Below, one piece after another: positions 31,644-33,506 of a stretch of DNA of 33,506 nt (within the stretch, counting starts at the first letter, position 1; every line of letters begins with the position of its first letter). Source of the stretch: Oscillospiraceae bacterium (GTDB taxonomy: Bacteria; Bacillota; Clostridia; Oscillospirales; Ruminococcaceae); contig JAFLUF010000017.1 of the NCBI GenBank assembly GCA_022508925.1, forward strand, positions 1 to 33,506, given 5' to 3'. The notes under the pieces were generated by a model that was not told where the DNA came from, did no database searches, and saw only the letters and a list, made by a program, of their open reading frames with translations. The position numbers and the translations under genes are program-made.

Positions 31644-32374
31644 CGCGCGGCTACGGAGATTTCGCGGAGGTTTACGACGAGCTTACGCAGAATGTTCCGT
31701 ATGACGAGATCGCGGAGTATTACGCGAAAATACTCAGACAAACCGCAGACGTGAAAAGGCTGCTTGATATCGGCTGCGGAACGGGAAATCTCACGGCAAG
31801 GCTCGGGAAAATCGGTTTTGATGTTGTCGGGCTGGACGGCTCTTCCGAAATGCTCTCGGAAGCCATGGCGAAAGCTCCCGAAATTTTCTGGGTGTGTCAG
31901 GATATGACGGAGCTTGACCTCGGCGAGGAATTTGACGCGGTCATCGCGACGCTCGACAGTATAAATCATCTCGAAAGCAAAGCGGAGACAGAGCAATGCT
32001 TTCGTCGGGTGAACGAAAATCTTAAGCCCGGCGGAGCGTTTGTGTTTGACGTAAACACGGTTTACAAGCACCGCGAGATTCTTGCAAACAACACGTTTGT
32101 GTATGACGCGGACGGCGCGTACTGCGTGTGGCTGAATGAATATTCCGAAGAGGACAACGGCGTTTCTATCGACCTCGATATATTTTTCGAGCAGGAGGAC
32201 GGCTCGTATATACGAGGCTCGGAGAGTTTCAGAGAGATCGCGCTCGGAGAGGACGAGATGAAAGAAATGCTCGCAAAATGCGGCTTTGAGGTTGTGAACA
32301 TCTACGATTATCTTACGTTTGACAAGCCGTGTGAAACAAGCGAGAAGCTGCTTATCTCCGCAAGAAAAAAGTAA
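31640..32374 (+). CDS. Class I SAM-dependent methyltransferase
   Basis: This is a 244-residue cytosolic methyltransferase. The Rossmann motif I LLDIGCGTGNLTARL, the acidic loop VVGLDGSSEML and the post-motif DSINHL are present, typical of Methyltransf_11/25-type small-molecule or RNA methylases. The substrate is unknown. The start is a GTG overlapping the preceding stop by 4 nt, with GGAGAA about 8 nt upstream. It lies in a three-gene operon with the TrpR-like regulator and hslO. Confidence 0.9.
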   Translation: MTRGYGDFAEVYDELTQNVPYDEIAEYYAKILRQTADVKRLLDIGCGTGNLTARLGKIGFDVVGLDGSSEMLSEAMAKAPEIFWVCQDMTELDLGEEFDAVIATLDSINHLESKAETEQCFRRVNENLKPGGAFVFDVNTVYKHREILANNTFVYDADGAYCVWLNEYSEEDNGVSIDLDIFFEQEDGSYIRGSESFREIALGEDEMKEMLAKCGFEVVNIYDYLTFDKPCETSEKLLISARKK

Positions 32375-32407
32375 ATTATAATTATTAATGTATATTAAGG
32401 TGGAAAA

Positions 32408-33265
32408 ATGGGAAAGATTGTCAGAGCGCTGTCGGATACGGGCGGCGTGCTTTGCGCGGCTATTGACGCGACTGATATTGTAAGCGAGATAGAGCGGCTT
32501 TTTGACGCTTCGCCCGCGGTAGTGGCGGCGCTGGGAAGAATGGCGGCGGCGGCCTCGCTTATGGGCGGAATGCTGAAATATGAGGGTGATCGGCTTACGG
32601 TAAAGATAAACGGCGGAGGAAAGTGCGGAGTTCTTACGGCGGTCTCGGATTATCGAGGAAATGTAAAATGCTGTGCCGGAGATCCCAAGGCGGACGCGGA
32701 GGACGTGGAAAGTCTTGTCGGCTGCGACGGAAATCTTACGGTTATAAAAGATATGGGATTAAAAGAACCGTATGTCGGGCAGATCCCGCTTTCGTCGGGG
32801 AATATCGCGCGGGTATTGACAGAATACTATTCGATAAGCGAACAGCTCCCTACGGTCTTTACGCTTGGCATTCTGTTCGATGAAAACTCTAAGGTTAAGG
32901 CGGCGGGCGGCTATATGGTCCAGGTGGTGCCTCCGATATCGGACGACGCCGTAAAGACGCTGGACGAAAATCTTTCAAACATGGACGAGATAGGAAAAAT
33001 GCTCGAAGAAAATTTCACTCCCGAAAAAATCGCGCTGAAGGCGCTTTCGGGTCTCGGCGGAGAGGTCCTGGACGAATGGAATGCGGAATATCGCTGCGAC
33101 TGTTCGCGTGAAAGAACCGAGAGCATTTTGGTCTCGCTGGGCAGAAAAGAGCTCGCGAGGCTTGCCGAAGAGCAGGAAACCACCGAGGTTTGTTGTCATT
33201 TTTGTGACAAAAAGTATATATTTAATAGCGATGATATGTTGAAATTGCTGAAAAAGGGAATTTGA
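32408..33265 (+). CDS. hslO: Redox-regulated chaperone Hsp33
   Basis: Hsp33 is a cytoplasmic holdase that becomes active when oxidation releases zinc from its C-terminal cysteines. The 285 residues contain the N-terminal folding domain and the zinc motif C230-x-C232 followed by C263-x-x-C266, all four present, with an extra C262. An AAGGTGG site precedes the ATG. It follows the methyltransferase by 33 bp in the same direction, with no clear promoter between. For an anaerobe it would serve against oxygen or hypochlorite shock. Confidence 0.96.
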   Translation: MGKIVRALSDTGGVLCAAIDATDIVSEIERLFDASPAVVAALGRMAAAASLMGGMLKYEGDRLTVKINGGGKCGVLTAVSDYRGNVKCCAGDPKADAEDVESLVGCDGNLTVIKDMGLKEPYVGQIPLSSGNIARVLTEYYSISEQLPTVFTLGILFDENSKVKAAGGYMVQVVPPISDDAVKTLDENLSNMDEIGKMLEENFTPEKIALKALSGLGGEVLDEWNAEYRCDCSRERTESILVSLGRKELARLAEEQETTEVCCHFCDKKYIFNSDDMLKLLKKGI

Positions 33266-33286
33266 GAAAAAAATTGAAAAATGCTC

Positions 33287-33315
33287 TTGACAATTTACAG
33301 TGAAAAGAGTATAAT
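33287..33315 (+). promoter_or_regulatory. Consensus promoter of the tRNA operon
   Basis: TTGACA (33287-33292) and TATAAT (33310-33315) are 17 bp apart. The predicted leader contains a GTCGCC/GGCGAC hairpin (33322-33337), which could help 5' processing. Confidence 0.88.
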
Positions 33316-33343
33316 AAAATAGTCGCCCGTTGGCGACAAGCGT

Positions 33344-33419
33344 GGAAGTTTAGCTCAGCTGGGAGAGCATCTGCCTTACAAGCAGAGGGTCATAGGTTCG
33401 AGCCCTATAACTTCCACCA
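33344..33419 (+). tRNA. tRNA-Val (anticodon TAC)
   Basis: A 76-nt cloverleaf has acceptor GGAAGTT paired with AACTTCC, D-arm GCTCAGCTGGGAGAGC, anticodon loop CTTACAA giving TAC, T-arm AGGTTCGAGCCCT and an encoded CCA end. A short inverted repeat TGACGCA/TGCGTCA (33424-33430 and 33443-33449) separates it from the next tRNA. Confidence 0.96.
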
Positions 33420-33453
33420 TTTTTGACGCATAATATAAATTGTGCGTCAGCCC

Positions 33454-33506
33454 GGCCCGGTAGTTCAGTTGGTTAGAACGCCGCCCTGTCACGGCGGAGG
33501 TCGTGG
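33454..33506 (+). tRNA. tRNA-Asp (anticodon GTC), cut by the window end
   Basis: The acceptor 5' strand GGCCCGG, the D-arm and a complete anticodon arm (CCGCC-CTGTCAC-GGCGG, anticodon GTC) are present. The T-arm and 3' acceptor strand lie beyond the window. Confidence 0.93.

Overview
The window looks like a chromosomal segment of an anaerobic, spore-forming member of the Clostridia, most likely of the Ruminococcaceae/Oscillospiraceae kind. The basis is a spoIIE gene and a PdaB-like deacetylase (sporulation), a glycogen operon with separate glgC and glgD subunits, an electron-bifurcating Nfn pair (anaerobic metabolism), strong AGGAGG ribosome sites, and many promoters that match TTGACA-17 bp-TATAAT exactly or nearly so. 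No phage or transposase gene is visible. The species itself is an inference.

Layout. 1-5.6 kb (minus): a copper operon, csoR-copA-clpB. Its perfect promoter carries a CsoR-type palindrome, and copA has a C-terminal CopZ-like domain with its own internal ribosome site. 5.7-6.8 kb: a divergent XRE regulator and a leucine-rich-repeat lipoprotein. 6.9-10.2 kb (minus): a serine-linker GH3 lipoprotein, a cation/proton antiporter preceded by what reads as a fluoride (crcB) riboswitch with terminator, and tRNA-Ala. 10.4-12.6 kb: a PdaB-like deacetylase, a ComFB-like protein and an AT-rich metallo-hydrolase. 12.7-17.4 kb (minus): the glgB-glgC-glgD glycogen operon. 17.6-19.9 kb (minus): spoIIE. 20.2-24.5 kb (plus): a multi-pass membrane protein, a lipoprotein, dCMP deaminase and rsmA/ksgA. 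24.5-28.2 kb (minus): a heterodimeric ABC exporter. 28.5-30.7 kb (plus): nfnA-nfnB. 30.78-31.07 kb: a compact locus that looks like a type I toxin-antitoxin system. 31.35-33.27 kb (plus): a TrpR-like regulator, a methyltransferase and Hsp33. The window ends in tRNA-Val and a cut-off tRNA-Asp.

The most striking locus is at 30778-31065. A 27-codon hydrophobic peptide gene and a ~75-nt antisense RNA are driven by two strong convergent promoters and share one bidirectional terminator. A 22-bp direct repeat (17/22 identical) lies once over the peptide's start codon and once inside the antisense RNA, where the complementary bases fall in a hairpin loop. This is the architecture of the enterococcal par (Fst/RNA II) system, seen here in a chromosome of apparently distant origin.

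Three intergenic copies of a ~130-150-bp element with heptamer-array inverted arms and a conserved core, plus a second element of the same design but different sequence, are scattered between genes. One copy supplies the stop codon of glgB.
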